DNA from: QEXZ01 sp034660015 | GTDB lineage: Archaea; Halobacteriota; Syntropharchaeia; Alkanophagales; Methanospirareceae | Assembly (NCBI GenBank): GCA_034660015.1 | Contig: JAYEII010000030.1 | Coordinates: 1 to 46,598 of the forward strand | DNA: 46,598 bases | Reading direction: 5' to 3' | Part shown: positions 31,174 through 39,527 of the stretch, in pieces | How positions within the stretch are numbered: the first letter of the stretch is position 1 | Layout: each line of letters opens with the position of its first letter | Made by a program: the position numbers and the translations under genes | Notes under the pieces: generated by a model | Seen by the model: only the letters and a program-made list of their open reading frames with translations | What the model was told of the DNA's origin: nothing | The model's database searches: none

Positions 31174-32637
31174 ATGATGAAGGAGAAAGAGGAGGGGGAA
31201 GGGGAAGAGGAGATAAAAAGAATATGCAGAGAGGTCATAGAGCGAATAAGACCGGATGAGGAAGAGAGGAAGAAAGTAAAAGCCGTAGCAGAGCACATAA
31301 TCGCGAAACTAAACAAAAAAGCACCGGAGATGGGTATGGAAGTCCATGCAATCTCCGTAGGGTCAACCGCAAGAAACACGTGGATAAGTGGCGAGGCGGA
31401 CATAGACGTATTCATCATGTTTCCTGAAGATGTGTCGGAAGAAGAGTTAAAGGAGAAGGGGCTTGCACTCGCAAAAAGCATTTCTGATAGGTACGAGGAA
31501 AGATACGCCTCGCATCCGTATATTCACGCTTACTTTCACGATGCCGAAGGAAGAACCGGGTACGAAGTGGATTTAGTGCCCTGTTTTTCGGTAAAAGCCG
31601 CATCTTTATTAAAATCCGCGGTTGACAGGACGCCTTTTCATAACGAATATATCGTGAAGCGAATATCGGGACTTGAAGAAGAAGTGCTACTATTAAAGCA
31701 ATTCTTGAAGTGCCGTGGGATTTATGGCTCCGAGCAAAGGCGGAAGGGCTTCTCCGGTTATCTTTGCGAATTGCTCATCCTGAGGTATTCATCTTTCGCA
31801 GAGCTGTTGAGACACGCATCGAAGTGGAAATATGGCGAAAGAATAGACATCGAAGGTCGTGGAAAATACAAAGGGGAAGGAAAGGACCCACTTATTGTGA
31901 TAGACCCGGTGGACCCGAACAGGAATGTAGCGGCTGCGGTATCTTTGGATTCGTTTTGCAGGTTAATAGATGCAGCGCGGGATTTTTTAGCGTGTCCGGA
32001 TGCGAGTTTTTTCTTGCTTGCGGAGGAAAAAGCGATGACCAAGGCCGAGTTTGTGAAACTCGTAAAGGAACGAGGGACAGAGCTCGTAATGGTGCTGTTT
32101 GAAGCGCCTGACGTGGTAGAAGATGTATTATTCCCACAGTTAAGAAAAGCAGAAGCATCGGTCACAAGTATGATAGAACGGAATGGGTTCACGGTATATC
32201 GAAGCGATGTGTCGGTAGGAGGGAACAAAGCGTTTTTGGTATTCGAACTGCTTGTTTGGCGCCTGCCAGGGGTGAAAAGGCATGAGGGTCCTCCCGTTAC
32301 GTTGAAACATCATTCTGAACAGTTTAAAAACGAATACAAACCCGGTTCTTTTGGAAAAAGAAAAGCCTTTACGGAAAAGAAAAACAATTACGCTGAAGTT
32401 TTGTTGCAACGGGCAGTTCGTATTGAAAACGGCAGGTATGTGGTGGAAGTAAAGAGGAAATATACGGATGCCGTGGAATTGCTGAAGAGCGAGCTGAAGT
32501 CGTGCGGTTTGGGGAAACAGGTTTCCGAGGCGATAGATAATGGCTATGAAGTTTTAAAGAACGAGGAGATAATGTTTTTTGAAGGACTTGGTTCTTTCTT
32601 CAGGAAGTTTTTTGGTTTTGGTTTCGGCAGGAAATAA
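31174..32637 (+). CDS. cca: CCA-adding tRNA nucleotidyltransferase, class I
   Basis: This 487-residue protein adds CCA to tRNA 3' ends, required because the tRNA genes here do not encode CCA. The catalytic core is S-V-G-S-T-A-R-N-T-W-I-S-G-E-A-D-I-D-V-F (about 53-72) with metal-binding D-I-D. The archaeal tail domains follow (V-D-P-V-D-P-N-R-N-V-A-A-A-V-S). Length and layout fit the archaeal class I group. Starts at 31171 (GTG) and 31177 are also possible. It is convergent with purC over six bases. Confidence 0.94.
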   Translation: MMKEKEEGEGEEEIKRICREVIERIRPDEEERKKVKAVAEHIIAKLNKKAPEMGMEVHAISVGSTARNTWISGEADIDVFIMFPEDVSEEELKEKGLALAKSISDRYEERYASHPYIHAYFHDAEGRTGYEVDLVPCFSVKAASLLKSAVDRTPFHNEYIVKRISGLEEEVLLLKQFLKCRGIYGSEQRRKGFSGYLCELLILRYSSFAELLRHASKWKYGERIDIEGRGKYKGEGKDPLIVIDPVDPNRNVAAAVSLDSFCRLIDAARDFLACPDASFFLLAEEKAMTKAEFVKLVKERGTELVMVLFEAPDVVEDVLFPQLRKAEASVTSMIERNGFTVYRSDVSVGGNKAFLVFELLVWRLPGVKRHEGPPVTLKHHSEQFKNEYKPGSFGKRKAFTEKKNNYAEVLLQRAVRIENGRYVVEVKRKYTDAVELLKSELKSCGLGKQVSEAIDNGYEVLKNEEIMFFEGLGSFFRKFFGFGFGRK

Positions 32638-32643
32638 AAAAAA

Positions 32644-33423
32644 TCACTCCATAATCCGCTTACACACATCAAGATAAACCTCCGAAAGGTCCCCTTTTCC
32701 TTCCCTGAACACATCTTTATCCCAACTTATTATCTCTCCTTTTTTTTCGTATGCTTCCTTGTCCCAAAGCCTGCACACGTCCGGCGTGCCAACTTCATCC
32801 GCGAGAATTATACCACGTCCTTCTTTACTTCTACCATATTCCAGCTTGAAGTCCGCTAATATTATTCCCTTTTGTGTTAAATAAGACGTCATTATATCTC
32901 CAATTCTTCTTGTTTCTCGTTTTATATGCTCTATCTCTGCTTTGTCCATCCAGGCATTCTCTATTATCTCGTCTTCGGTTATCGGTCGGTCAACACGCTC
33001 GAACTTAGTGGTAAACTCCAGAAAGCTTTTTGCTAATGGCGCCCCCTCCCCCAGCTCCTTTGCTCCTTCTTGCACGAAGAAATCACTGCTTATATCCACC
33101 TCACCTTTTTTATACCTTCTCCATAAAGACCCGTACAGGAAGTTTCGTGCTATCACTTCCACAGGTAAAAGACTCACTTCCTCCGCAACTAACTCGTTTG
33201 GCGGCACATATTCCTTGAAATGTGTTTTTATTCCCTCGGCTTCTAAGACATCAAACCAGAAACAGGATAATTTACAGCAGAGTTCCCCTTTGTTCTCGAA
33301 GGATGCTTTTTTCTTGCCGTCAAACGCCGTAACTCTATCGGTAAATACGAAAACGATATTACCATCGGGTCTTCGATAAAGGTCCTTTGCTTTTCCACTC
33401 CGTATGTATTTTGCATCTTTCAT
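32644..33423 (-). CDS. purC: Phosphoribosylaminoimidazole-succinocarboxamide synthase
   Basis: This 259-residue purine biosynthesis enzyme (SAICAR synthase) begins K-Y-I-R-S-G-K-A-K-D-L-Y, with V-F-V-F-T-D-R-V-T-A-F-D-G-K-K. It continues with P-V-E-V-I-A-R-N-F-L-Y-G-S and L-A-D-F-K-L-E-Y-G-R, all conserved. The frame continues upstream but enters family A repeat sequence, so I take the ATG at 33423; a second ATG at 33435 is also possible. It is monocistronic with a repeat-borne promoter at 33437-33446. Confidence 0.94.
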   Translation of the reverse strand: MKDAKYIRSGKAKDLYRRPDGNIVFVFTDRVTAFDGKKKASFENKGELCCKLSCFWFDVLEAEGIKTHFKEYVPPNELVAEEVSLLPVEVIARNFLYGSLWRRYKKGEVDISSDFFVQEGAKELGEGAPLAKSFLEFTTKFERVDRPITEDEIIENAWMDKAEIEHIKRETRRIGDIMTSYLTQKGIILADFKLEYGRSKEGRGIILADEVGTPDVCRLWDKEAYEKKGEIISWDKDVFREGKGDLSEVYLDVCKRIME

Positions 33424-33436
33424 TTGATTTTTCATT

Positions 33437-33446
33437 GTATATAAAG
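33437..33446 (-). promoter_or_regulatory. TATA segment of purC, in a family A repeat
   Basis: GTATATAAAG is centred about 18 bases from the chosen purC ATG; the adjacent GTATAAC half is 7-8 bases further upstream. Confidence 0.6.
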
Positions 33447-33562
33447 TATAACCCCCTTCTATTTGAGACACAGATTTACACTGATTTACGCGGATTTATT
33501 TGAGTTTAACATTGTTGCTTTTTATTATCTGTGTTAATCTGCGTTAATCTGTGTCTCTAATT
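33437..33562. repeat. Family A repeat, full copy
   Basis: CTTCTATTTGAGACACAGAT lies on the left and ATCTGTGTTAATCTGCGTTA on the right, about 125 bases in all. The TATA end faces purC. Confidence 0.88.
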
Positions 33563-33641
33563 TGTTTTGTCCTATAAATAACTCAACTATTATTTAAGTA
33601 TAAACCCTATTTTTTTAGAAAAAACTTTTTTGCAAGCAAAA

Positions 33642-34199
33642 ATGAGAACAGCAAGCGTAAAAAGGAAGACAAAAGAAACGAATATCGAGGTGGAATTGAA
33701 CCTTGATGGTACGGGAACGCATGAAATAAGCACCGGGATAAAATTCTTTGACCACATGCTCGCAACGTTTTCAAGGCATGGGTCTTTTGACCTCGTTGTG
33801 CACGCAGCGGGTGACTTGAGCCACCATGTCATAGAAGACGCCGGGATTGTGTTAGGTGAAGCGTTAAAAAAAGCAATCGGCGGAGAACCTGAAGAAAGGG
33901 AAAAGACCGTGAGGTTTGGCTATGCAATTATACCAATGGATGAATCCCTTGCAAGATGCGCATTGGACATCGGTGGTATAGGCGGTGGAAGAAGTTATAC
34001 GGTGTTCGAGGTGGAGCTTGGTAAAGAACGAGTAGAGGATGTTAACACTGAGAACATACCGCATTTCTTTTATTCGCTCGCTACGCACGCAAACTTCACC
34101 GTTCATGTGTATGCAACGGGCGAGAATGAACACCACAAAATAGAAGCGATTTTTAAAGCGTTGGGCATTGCATTGAGCAAGGCAACGAGGATAAAATAG
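33642..34199 (+). CDS. hisB: Imidazoleglycerol-phosphate dehydratase
   Basis: This 185-residue enzyme of histidine biosynthesis has conserved metal-binding stretches F-F-D-H-M-L-A-T-F-S-R-H-G, D-L-S-H-H-V-I-E-D-A-G-I, and E-N-E-H-H-K-I-E-A near the end. The internal repeat of the fold (two H-H-x-x-E halves) is evident. A TTG at 33630 is in frame; the ATG at 33642 begins the conserved N-terminus. No other his gene is near. It is the first gene of a run on the plus strand (vapB, vapC, RFC-like, HIT). Confidence 0.95.
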   Translation: MRTASVKRKTKETNIEVELNLDGTGTHEISTGIKFFDHMLATFSRHGSFDLVVHAAGDLSHHVIEDAGIVLGEALKKAIGGEPEEREKTVRFGYAIIPMDESLARCALDIGGIGGGRSYTVFEVELGKERVEDVNTENIPHFFYSLATHANFTVHVYATGENEHHKIEAIFKALGIALSKATRIK

Positions 34200-34224
34200 G
34201 GAAGGTGAGCGAAGGAGGATAAGT

Positions 34225-34482
34225 ATGAAATCTATTGAAGCTGTTGATGAGAAAGAAATATTATCAAAGATAAAAAGTTTAGGTCAGAAGGAGATAGGAG
34301 AAGTGCGGGATTTTATCGATTTTCTCCAGGAAAAGAGGGAGCGGAAAGCAGAGCCATTCATTCGATACATAAAAGAAAAGGCGGATACGAAGATTTCCCT
34401 TTCTCAAGTTCGGCAAGAGTTATCTTCAATTAAAGGTAATCTCTCTGACACAATTTCCAAGCAACGTGAGGAGAGAGGATGA
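34225..34482 (+). CDS. VapB-like antitoxin, DUF2281 type
   Basis: This 85-residue protein has an N-terminal E-V-R-D-F-I-D-F-L-Q-E-K-R helix, the hallmark of DUF2281-like antitoxins. The C-terminal half (S-L-S-Q-V-R-Q-E-L-S-S-I-K-G) resembles the toxin-binding tail of RelB/VapB proteins. A GGAGGA site lies before the ATG. Its stop overlaps the toxin start (ATGA), giving tight coupling. It probably autoregulates the pair. Confidence 0.82.
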   Translation: MKSIEAVDEKEILSKIKSLGQKEIGEVRDFIDFLQEKRERKAEPFIRYIKEKADTKISLSQVRQELSSIKGNLSDTISKQREERG

Positions 34483-34946
34483 AGACCTACTTTTTAGATA
34501 CCAGCGCTTTGGTCAAACGTTATCATCGGGAAGTGGGGACCAATGTTATCGATAAAATATTTAAAGGGGAGGATAAAGAGTTATTCATTTCTGACCTTAG
34601 CATTATTGAATTCCATTCCGCTATTGCTCTGAAAGTTAGGACAGGGGAAATTTCCCGGGATGCCTTTTCACATCTTGTCGGGCTCTTCTCTAATGAACTT
34701 AATACCCAGTTATATCGAGTAAAGCAGATAAATGGAGAAGAAAAGCGAGAAGCCGTAAAATTGTTGATTAAATATGGATTTGATTATGCCCTTAGAACGA
34801 TGGACAGCTTGCAACTTGCCGCTATGAAATCCACAGGTAAAGGGAAAGTGGACTGGGTTGTCTGTGCAGATGCAAGATTTTGCAAGGTAATTCGCTTGGA
34901 AGGCTTTCAAGTTATTAATCCGCAAGAAAGCGGAAAAAAAGAATAG
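34479..34946 (+). CDS. VapC-like PIN-domain toxin
   Basis: This 155-residue PIN nuclease starts Y-F-L-D-T-S-A-L-V-K-R-Y (D7). E-F is in the I-S-D-L-S-I-I-E-F-H-S-A segment. A third acidic region R-T-M-D-S-L-Q-L-A-A is followed by V-V-C-A-D-A-R-F. The four-acid pattern typical of Mg-dependent ribonucleases is complete. It ends eight bases before the RFC-like gene, so the three genes may share a transcript. It is a different PIN subgroup from the one at 6171-6653. Confidence 0.9.
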   Translation: MKTYFLDTSALVKRYHREVGTNVIDKIFKGEDKELFISDLSIIEFHSAIALKVRTGEISRDAFSHLVGLFSNELNTQLYRVKQINGEEKREAVKLLIKYGFDYALRTMDSLQLAAMKSTGKGKVDWVVCADARFCKVIRLEGFQVINPQESGKKE

Positions 34947-34954
34947 AAAGAGAG

Positions 34955-36028
34955 ATGTGGGCAGAAAAATACAGACCGAAGAGATTGGATGAAATCACAG
35001 GGCAGGAAGAGGTGGTGAACAGGATAAAAGGGTTCGTCAAGGAAAAGACAATACCAAATCTCTTGCTCTGGGGTCAAAAAGGTACGGGCAAAACGTCTTT
35101 TGTTTATGCCCTTGCGAATGAGCTCTACGGCTCTTATGACGAGAACGTCATGCTCATAGAAACTTCTGATTTCGTTGAACAGCGTAAAAAATGGTTAAGC
35201 GAGGATAAAAGATTCAAATTCTTTTATGACGAGCAGAAATCTGCGATAGAGATTTTCAAGGAGATAATAAGGGAATATGCAGCGTTAAGACCTATAAATG
35301 CCCCTTTCAAATTACTATTTTTCAATAACGCCGATTTACTTCCCGGGAATGCGCAACAAGCGTTACGAAGAGTTATAGAACGTAGCAACAAAACATGCAG
35401 GTTCATCTTCTCCACCACGAGACCCGCGGGCGTCATCCCACCTGTAAGGTCAAGATGCCTGAATCTCCACTTCACGCCTCTGGATAAAAGCGATGCGCTG
35501 GATGCTTTGATAAAATCAATAGCAGAGGGAGAAGGGCTAAAACTTACGGAAGGCGGCTTAAAAACGCTGCGGGAATATGCAAGGGGCGATGCAGGCGCGG
35601 CTATAAATATGCTGGAAGCAGCAGCAACGGCGACAAGGGCAAAGACAAAAACAATAGATGCTATTGGAATAGAGAATGTAGTGCAAAATGCGTTTTTTCA
35701 ACGAAATAAAGCGGAGGAGTTGATAGATTCCGCATCTGCGGGACGGTATAAAGACGTGCGGGCGGGCTTAGAATTTCTGATAAGAGATGAGAAGATGGGA
35801 GGGAAAGAGATTCTGGTGGAGATACACGAGGCGCTGCGAAGGAAGATGAAAATTTCGGGAATGGCGATGGGCGAGGAAGAAGAGCAGAACTCGGTGAAAA
35901 GATTCGCTCAGATTGTGTTATACGAAGGCGAGGCGGATTTAAAACTTTGTAATTCATTAAATAGCATCATACACTTAGAAGAGATGATGACACACTTTTT
36001 CTTTTTCAAACTTTTAGAAAAAGTTTGA
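34955..36028 (+). CDS. Replication factor C-like clamp-loader subunit with degenerate Walker B
   Basis: This 357-residue protein has the RFC boxes: W-A-E-K-Y-R-P-K-R-L at the start, Walker A G-Q-K-G-T-G-K-T-S (40-48), the Ala-Leu-Arg-Arg segment after Walker B, and the trans-acting S-R-C (166-168). Walker B reads F-F-N-N-A-D (122-127) instead of the usual D-E-A-D, so both catalytic acids are replaced by asparagine. ATP hydrolysis is probably lost while binding and ring assembly may remain. The last ten residues (F-F-F-F-K-L-L-E-K-V) are encoded by a family D repeat. It follows vapBC closely. Confidence 0.86.
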   Translation: MWAEKYRPKRLDEITGQEEVVNRIKGFVKEKTIPNLLLWGQKGTGKTSFVYALANELYGSYDENVMLIETSDFVEQRKKWLSEDKRFKFFYDEQKSAIEIFKEIIREYAALRPINAPFKLLFFNNADLLPGNAQQALRRVIERSNKTCRFIFSTTRPAGVIPPVRSRCLNLHFTPLDKSDALDALIKSIAEGEGLKLTEGGLKTLREYARGDAGAAINMLEAAATATRAKTKTIDAIGIENVVQNAFFQRNKAEELIDSASAGRYKDVRAGLEFLIRDEKMGGKEILVEIHEALRRKMKISGMAMGEEEEQNSVKRFAQIVLYEGEADLKLCNSLNSIIHLEEMMTHFFFFKLLEKV

Positions 36029-36080
36029 TCAAAAATGCTTCGCGGAAAAAGAAAACCTGTGCTAAAAGAAAAAAAATAGG
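35990..36080. repeat. Family D 3'-end element, copy with an enlarged loop
   Basis: CACTTTTTCTTTTTC and AAAAAGAAAACCTGTGCTAAA form the usual arms, but about 37 bases including a second hairpin (AAACTTTTAGAAAAAGTTT) lie between them. The left arm is inside the coding end of the RFC-like gene. Confidence 0.75.
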
Positions 36081-36093
36081 ATGAAGAAGAAAA

Positions 36094-36513
36094 ATGGAAT
36101 GTGTATTTTGTAAAATTGTTGAGGGGAGTTTAAAAGCAGAGCGGATTTATGAAACGGAGGGGGTATTGGCTTTCCTGGATATAAATCCGAGGGCGCCGGG
36201 GCACAGTCTGGTCATACCCAAGAAACACGTGAGTCTACTCGCGGATTTAGAAGATGAGCTGGTTGCGGAGCTGTTTATTGCAACAAGAGAAATGTTAAAG
36301 ATATTGAAGAAAGCACTGAATCCAGACGGGTTTAACATAGGGATAAATGAGGGAAAGGCAGCGGGTCAGGAGATTCCGCACCTGCATGTAAACATCTTTC
36401 CACGGTTCAGTGGCGATGGTGGTAAGCCCGTGCATAGCGTTGTGAACAATCCACCTGAAAACATTTCGGAGATAGCAGCTAAAATAAGAAGTAGCTTGAA
36501 AGGCACGGTCTAA
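36094..36513 (+). CDS. HIT family nucleotide hydrolase/transferase
   Basis: This 139-residue protein opens C-V-F-C-K-I-V-E, a possible zinc pair typical of Hint-like members, followed by F-L-D-I-N-P-R-A-P-G-H. The histidine triad region is P-H96-L-H98-V-N100-I-F-P-R: the nucleophile (the middle His) is present, but the third triad histidine is Asn. The family cleaves nucleoside phosphoramidates or diadenosine polyphosphates. The tail (F-S-G-D-G-G-K-P-V-H) is longer than the shortest homologues. It is the last gene of the plus-strand run from hisB. Confidence 0.88.
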   Translation: MECVFCKIVEGSLKAERIYETEGVLAFLDINPRAPGHSLVIPKKHVSLLADLEDELVAELFIATREMLKILKKALNPDGFNIGINEGKAAGQEIPHLHVNIFPRFSGDGGKPVHSVVNNPPENISEIAAKIRSSLKGTV

Positions 36514-36525
36514 AAATATAGTGAT

Positions 36526-36931
36526 TTACCACCGCGGAGAGCGCCGAGTACGCAGAATTTTAAGACAGTTTTTTAACCACAGGTTACACAGATTACACAA
36601 ATTTTGCACTTTGCAGTTTGTTTTGTCTGTGTTAATCTGCGTTAATCTGTGTCTACAGTTTATTTTCTGTTTTCTTGTTGCATATAACATATAACTTCTA
36701 CCTATCCTATTTAGGACGCAGATTTACGCAGAAAACTATTTCCGCAAATTATCAAATGCCTTACGTTTAACTTCCGGTTTAGTGCCAAAATTATATTTAA
36801 AATCCTGATTATCTGCGTTCATCTGCGTCCGATTATAAAAATTATTCTTTTTTGTGCCTCTGCGTTCTCCGTGTGCTCTGCGGTGAAATTAAAGGATATA
36901 TCAATTTCACTAGAGAATTCGACAGTGCCCC
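36526..36931. repeat. Repeat-filled gap: families B and A
   Basis: This 400-base convergent gap between HIT and mmp3 is all repeat-like. It holds a B arm (ACCACCGCGGAGAGCGCCGA), an A fragment ending ATCTGCGTTAATCTGTGTCT (36573-36663), a full A copy of the 28-codon subtype (36680-36840), and a B arm CCTCTGCGTTCTCCGTGTGC at about 36855-36890. Confidence 0.75.
36736..36822 (-). CDS. 28-codon ORF inside a family A repeat, copy 1
   Basis: ATG at 36822 reads M-N-A-D-N-Q-D-F-K-Y-N-F-G-T-K-P then E-V-K-R-K-A-F-D-N-L-R-K and TAG. It differs from the copy at 38602-38688 at five residues and has the same length. No clear ribosome-binding site is seen. Most differences change the amino acid, so coding selection is not shown. 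Confidence 0.3.
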   Translation of the reverse strand: MNADNQDFKYNFGTKPEVKRKAFDNLRK

Positions 36932-38488
36932 TTATACCTTCTCCTTCACATATATCATGTCCCCTTCTTTCAGCTTACCGAGATAAGCTAAATTAGAAGG
37001 AGAGAGCGAAGAAAAAGAAAGGACGAGGTTAGCACCGTCAAATGTCTCACCCGTGGGTCCATACTTCTTACTGTCATCCAATCGGACGCCCATTACCCCT
37101 CGGTTTGACCGAGACATGTTTGTAACTCCTATTATTCCCTTTTCGACCTTCTCTTTTGCCAGGTTCTCAGGGACAAGTGTCCCCGCTTCTTCGGCACTTC
37201 CCTGAAACAGGACCATCATCCCGGGAACAGAGAAATGGACCTTTAAAAGCCCTATTGGTCGGTTAATCAAGCCCGAAACCTTTTTGAAATACCACACGGT
37301 CTTGGGCGCTTCGCGGTGAAAGAGTTCCACATCAAATACGCCTTCCGCATCAACGCCCACTGTCCTTACTGTTCCCCTGTCCATAATTTCCATCGTCAGT
37401 GCGGGCTCCTGGTCTACGACAATTGCATCGTCACTATCATTCCCTTCCCTTACCTGCTCAATATTCTCAGCGTCAAAAAACTCCTCCGCTTCCTTTTGTG
37501 TCTTGCCTACCACCATCATCCATCTGGGCTCAGTCATGGTGTAAATCGTATCCCCCGAACGAGCGAAATCCATCAATTCGCCTCCCTGTATTATCTCACC
37601 AAATACGTTATGAGAGGGATGCGGCAGCCTGCTTTCCTTATACGTATAAATCTTCCCTTTCTCCGTCCCTGCGTTCCTCGCCGTCAGGTAATTTTTCGAC
37701 CGGTAGCTGATGTTCTCATCCGGTAAATTAAGCCCTTTTAACGCTTCAGAAGCCAGATAAGTATGTGAATGGTCATCTATATGCAAAACCATATTCCTTG
37801 TAAGAGACAAGAAATGCTCGCTTGACATCGGCGCTTCCCGAAACAGTTTTACCGTTGCGAACGTGAATATCTCCTGCCCTTCCTCTATCTCGGTATTCAA
37901 GTCAGAGGTGACGAAACCTGTTCTCTCCGCTTTTGTTACAATTGGCGTTATCCCCTCTATTCTATCTCCCTCGCGCAAATCCGAAATAATACTTCTCCCT
38001 CTCGTTAATTTCCCGATTACGGCATCGGGGCCCGTTCCATAAGCAGCTTCGTGTTCCCGCTTACTTATCATAAGGTACGTCATGCCCGGGTCAAAGCCGC
38101 CAAAACCGAAGAAGACATCCCATTTCTTGTACCGACACTCGCTCTTTTCTACGCTTAGATTCGTCTCTATAGGCCCAATAGCAGTTATATCATCGCTCTC
38201 CCACCCTATCGTACCTCGTTCATTGTAAAATTTCTTATAGTCTTTGTAGAATTCCGACATCGCTTCAGTTTCTGCTTTCGCTTCAGCCTCTTTTTCTCTG
38301 GCTATCTTTATCCTCGCCTCTCCCGCTTTTGTTTTCACCGCGAATTCGTTTTTTAACGCCTTTCTCTCCTTCTCCGAAATAACGGCTACTATACAGCCTG
38401 GCTTGTATGCGCCATCCAACTCTTTGATAATGTCGCCTAACTTTTTACTTCGGACTTCCTGTGTCGCACCATTGAGTTTGATCTTCAT
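36932..38488 (-). CDS. mmp3: Methanogenesis marker protein 3 (UPF0288)
   Basis: This 518-residue protein has an N-terminal ubiquitin-like beta-grasp part (M-K-I-K-L-N-G-A-T-Q-E-V, about 1-60), a charged Ala/Glu-rich linker, and then the long marker-3 body. A C-terminal cyclophilin-like region contains V-H-F-S-V-P-G-M-M-V-L-F-Q-G and S-N-R-G-V-M-G-V-R. The family is essentially confined to methanogens and methane-oxidising archaea and co-occurs with methyl-coenzyme M reductase, so a role in its maturation or operation is inferred. The length is normal. A family A promoter lies about 56 bases upstream. Confidence 0.93.
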   Translation of the reverse strand: MKIKLNGATQEVRSKKLGDIIKELDGAYKPGCIVAVISEKERKALKNEFAVKTKAGEARIKIAREKEAEAKAETEAMSEFYKDYKKFYNERGTIGWESDDITAIGPIETNLSVEKSECRYKKWDVFFGFGGFDPGMTYLMISKREHEAAYGTGPDAVIGKLTRGRSIISDLREGDRIEGITPIVTKAERTGFVTSDLNTEIEEGQEIFTFATVKLFREAPMSSEHFLSLTRNMVLHIDDHSHTYLASEALKGLNLPDENISYRSKNYLTARNAGTEKGKIYTYKESRLPHPSHNVFGEIIQGGELMDFARSGDTIYTMTEPRWMMVVGKTQKEAEEFFDAENIEQVREGNDSDDAIVVDQEPALTMEIMDRGTVRTVGVDAEGVFDVELFHREAPKTVWYFKKVSGLINRPIGLLKVHFSVPGMMVLFQGSAEEAGTLVPENLAKEKVEKGIIGVTNMSRSNRGVMGVRLDDSKKYGPTGETFDGANLVLSFSSLSPSNLAYLGKLKEGDMIYVKEKV

Positions 38489-38539
38489 AGAATTATTCTT
38501 TAGTGTCAGGCACTTTTAAAGTTTTCCTTTTTTTTCATT

Positions 38540-38712
38540 GTATATAAAGTATAAACTTCTACCTGTTTAGGACGCAGATTTACACGGATTTACGCAGAAA
38601 ACTATTTCCTCAAATTATCCAATGCCTTACGTTTAACTTCCTGTTTAGTGCCAAAATTAAGTTTAAAATCCTGAGTATCTGCGTTCATCTGCGTCCGATT
38701 ATCAAAAATTAT
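38540..38712. repeat. Family A repeat of the 28-codon subtype, full copy
   Basis: TATA segment GTATATAAAG at 38540-38549, then CTTCTACCTGTTTAGGACGC. The middle shows about 93 percent identity by eye to 36680-36840, and the far end reads ATCTGCGTTCATCTGCGTCC. It faces mmp3. Confidence 0.85.
38602..38688 (-). CDS. 28-codon ORF inside a family A repeat, copy 2
   Basis: ATG at 38688 reads M-N-A-D-T-Q-D-F-K-L-N-F-G-T-K-Q then E-V-K-R-K-A-L-D-N-L-R-K and TAG. Basic and amphipathic in its second half. It is intact like copy 1, but evidence of expression or selection is lacking. Confidence 0.3.
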   Translation of the reverse strand: MNADTQDFKLNFGTKQEVKRKALDNLRK

Positions 38713-38758
38713 TCTTTCTTGTTTCAGGAACATATAATGAACATACAATGAATATGCA

Positions 38759-39502
38759 ATGAACGTGAAACTACTCAGGGTAACGGAAAAAGGAACAAAT
38801 CTGGTTGCCGAAACTGCGAGGATAAGCGGTGTTTCTTCGATTCAAACGGCGAAAGGAATAATTGAGCTAATTACAGATAACGATTATTCTTCGGCGCTTG
38901 AGCATATCTATTTTACGTTCGATATTTCAGAGATAAGCGTGGCGTTGAGTCGGGAATTGCTAGAGCACCGGATTGCCTCGCACACCGCGAGAAGCACGAG
39001 GTATATGGAAGAGCAGGGGTTTAGTTACTATGTTCCGCGAGAATTAGAAGAGCGAGAAGGGGGGGAAGGAGAAGAGGTGCGGATTTACAGAGAAGCGATG
39101 ACCCGTGCCGACGAGGCATACACGAAGTTGCGAGAACTCGGCGTTGCGAGAGAACAGGCGAGATATGTCTTGCCTATGGCGCTGCACACGCATTACGTGG
39201 TTACGATGAACGTTCGCAGCCTGATAAACTTCTTCATGCTCCGGCTGTGTGTAAGAGCGTCACCGGAAATCAGAGAACTCGCGATGCGCATGTACAAAAT
39301 ATGCCTTGCGGAATACCCCGATATTTTGTCGCGGATATGGTGTCGGGGCTTCACACTCGGGGTATGCCCGGAGAACAAAGCTCGTCCAAACACGTGTCCA
39401 TTCAAAAAGTTAGTGCCAGAAAAGCGTGAAGTGAAGGGCGAATTTGAGGAGCAAGCGAGGAAGATAATAGAGAAGGAGTTAAAAAAAATTTTAATAAAAT
39501 AG
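38759..39502 (+). CDS. thyX: Flavin-dependent thymidylate synthase
   Basis: This 247-residue enzyme makes dTMP from dUMP using FAD, NADPH and a methylene-folate or related carrier. The signature region reads L-L-E-H-R-I-A-S-H-T-A-R-S-T-R-Y (67-82). Compared with the usual R-H-R-x7-S, the first Arg is Glu (E69), while H70, R71 and S79 with the closing R-Y remain. A C-terminal C-x-x-x-x-x-x-C cluster region is present. The ATG at 38759 follows several ATGAA repeats, and the conserved start M-N-V-K-L-L fits. PAC2 follows after 25 bases, a likely operon. Confidence 0.9.
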   Translation: MNVKLLRVTEKGTNLVAETARISGVSSIQTAKGIIELITDNDYSSALEHIYFTFDISEISVALSRELLEHRIASHTARSTRYMEEQGFSYYVPRELEEREGGEGEEVRIYREAMTRADEAYTKLRELGVAREQARYVLPMALHTHYVVTMNVRSLINFFMLRLCVRASPEIRELAMRMYKICLAEYPDILSRIWCRGFTLGVCPENKARPNTCPFKKLVPEKREVKGEFEEQARKIIEKELKKILIK

Positions 39503-39527
39503 TGAAGATAGCTAAGGGAGCAATAGT

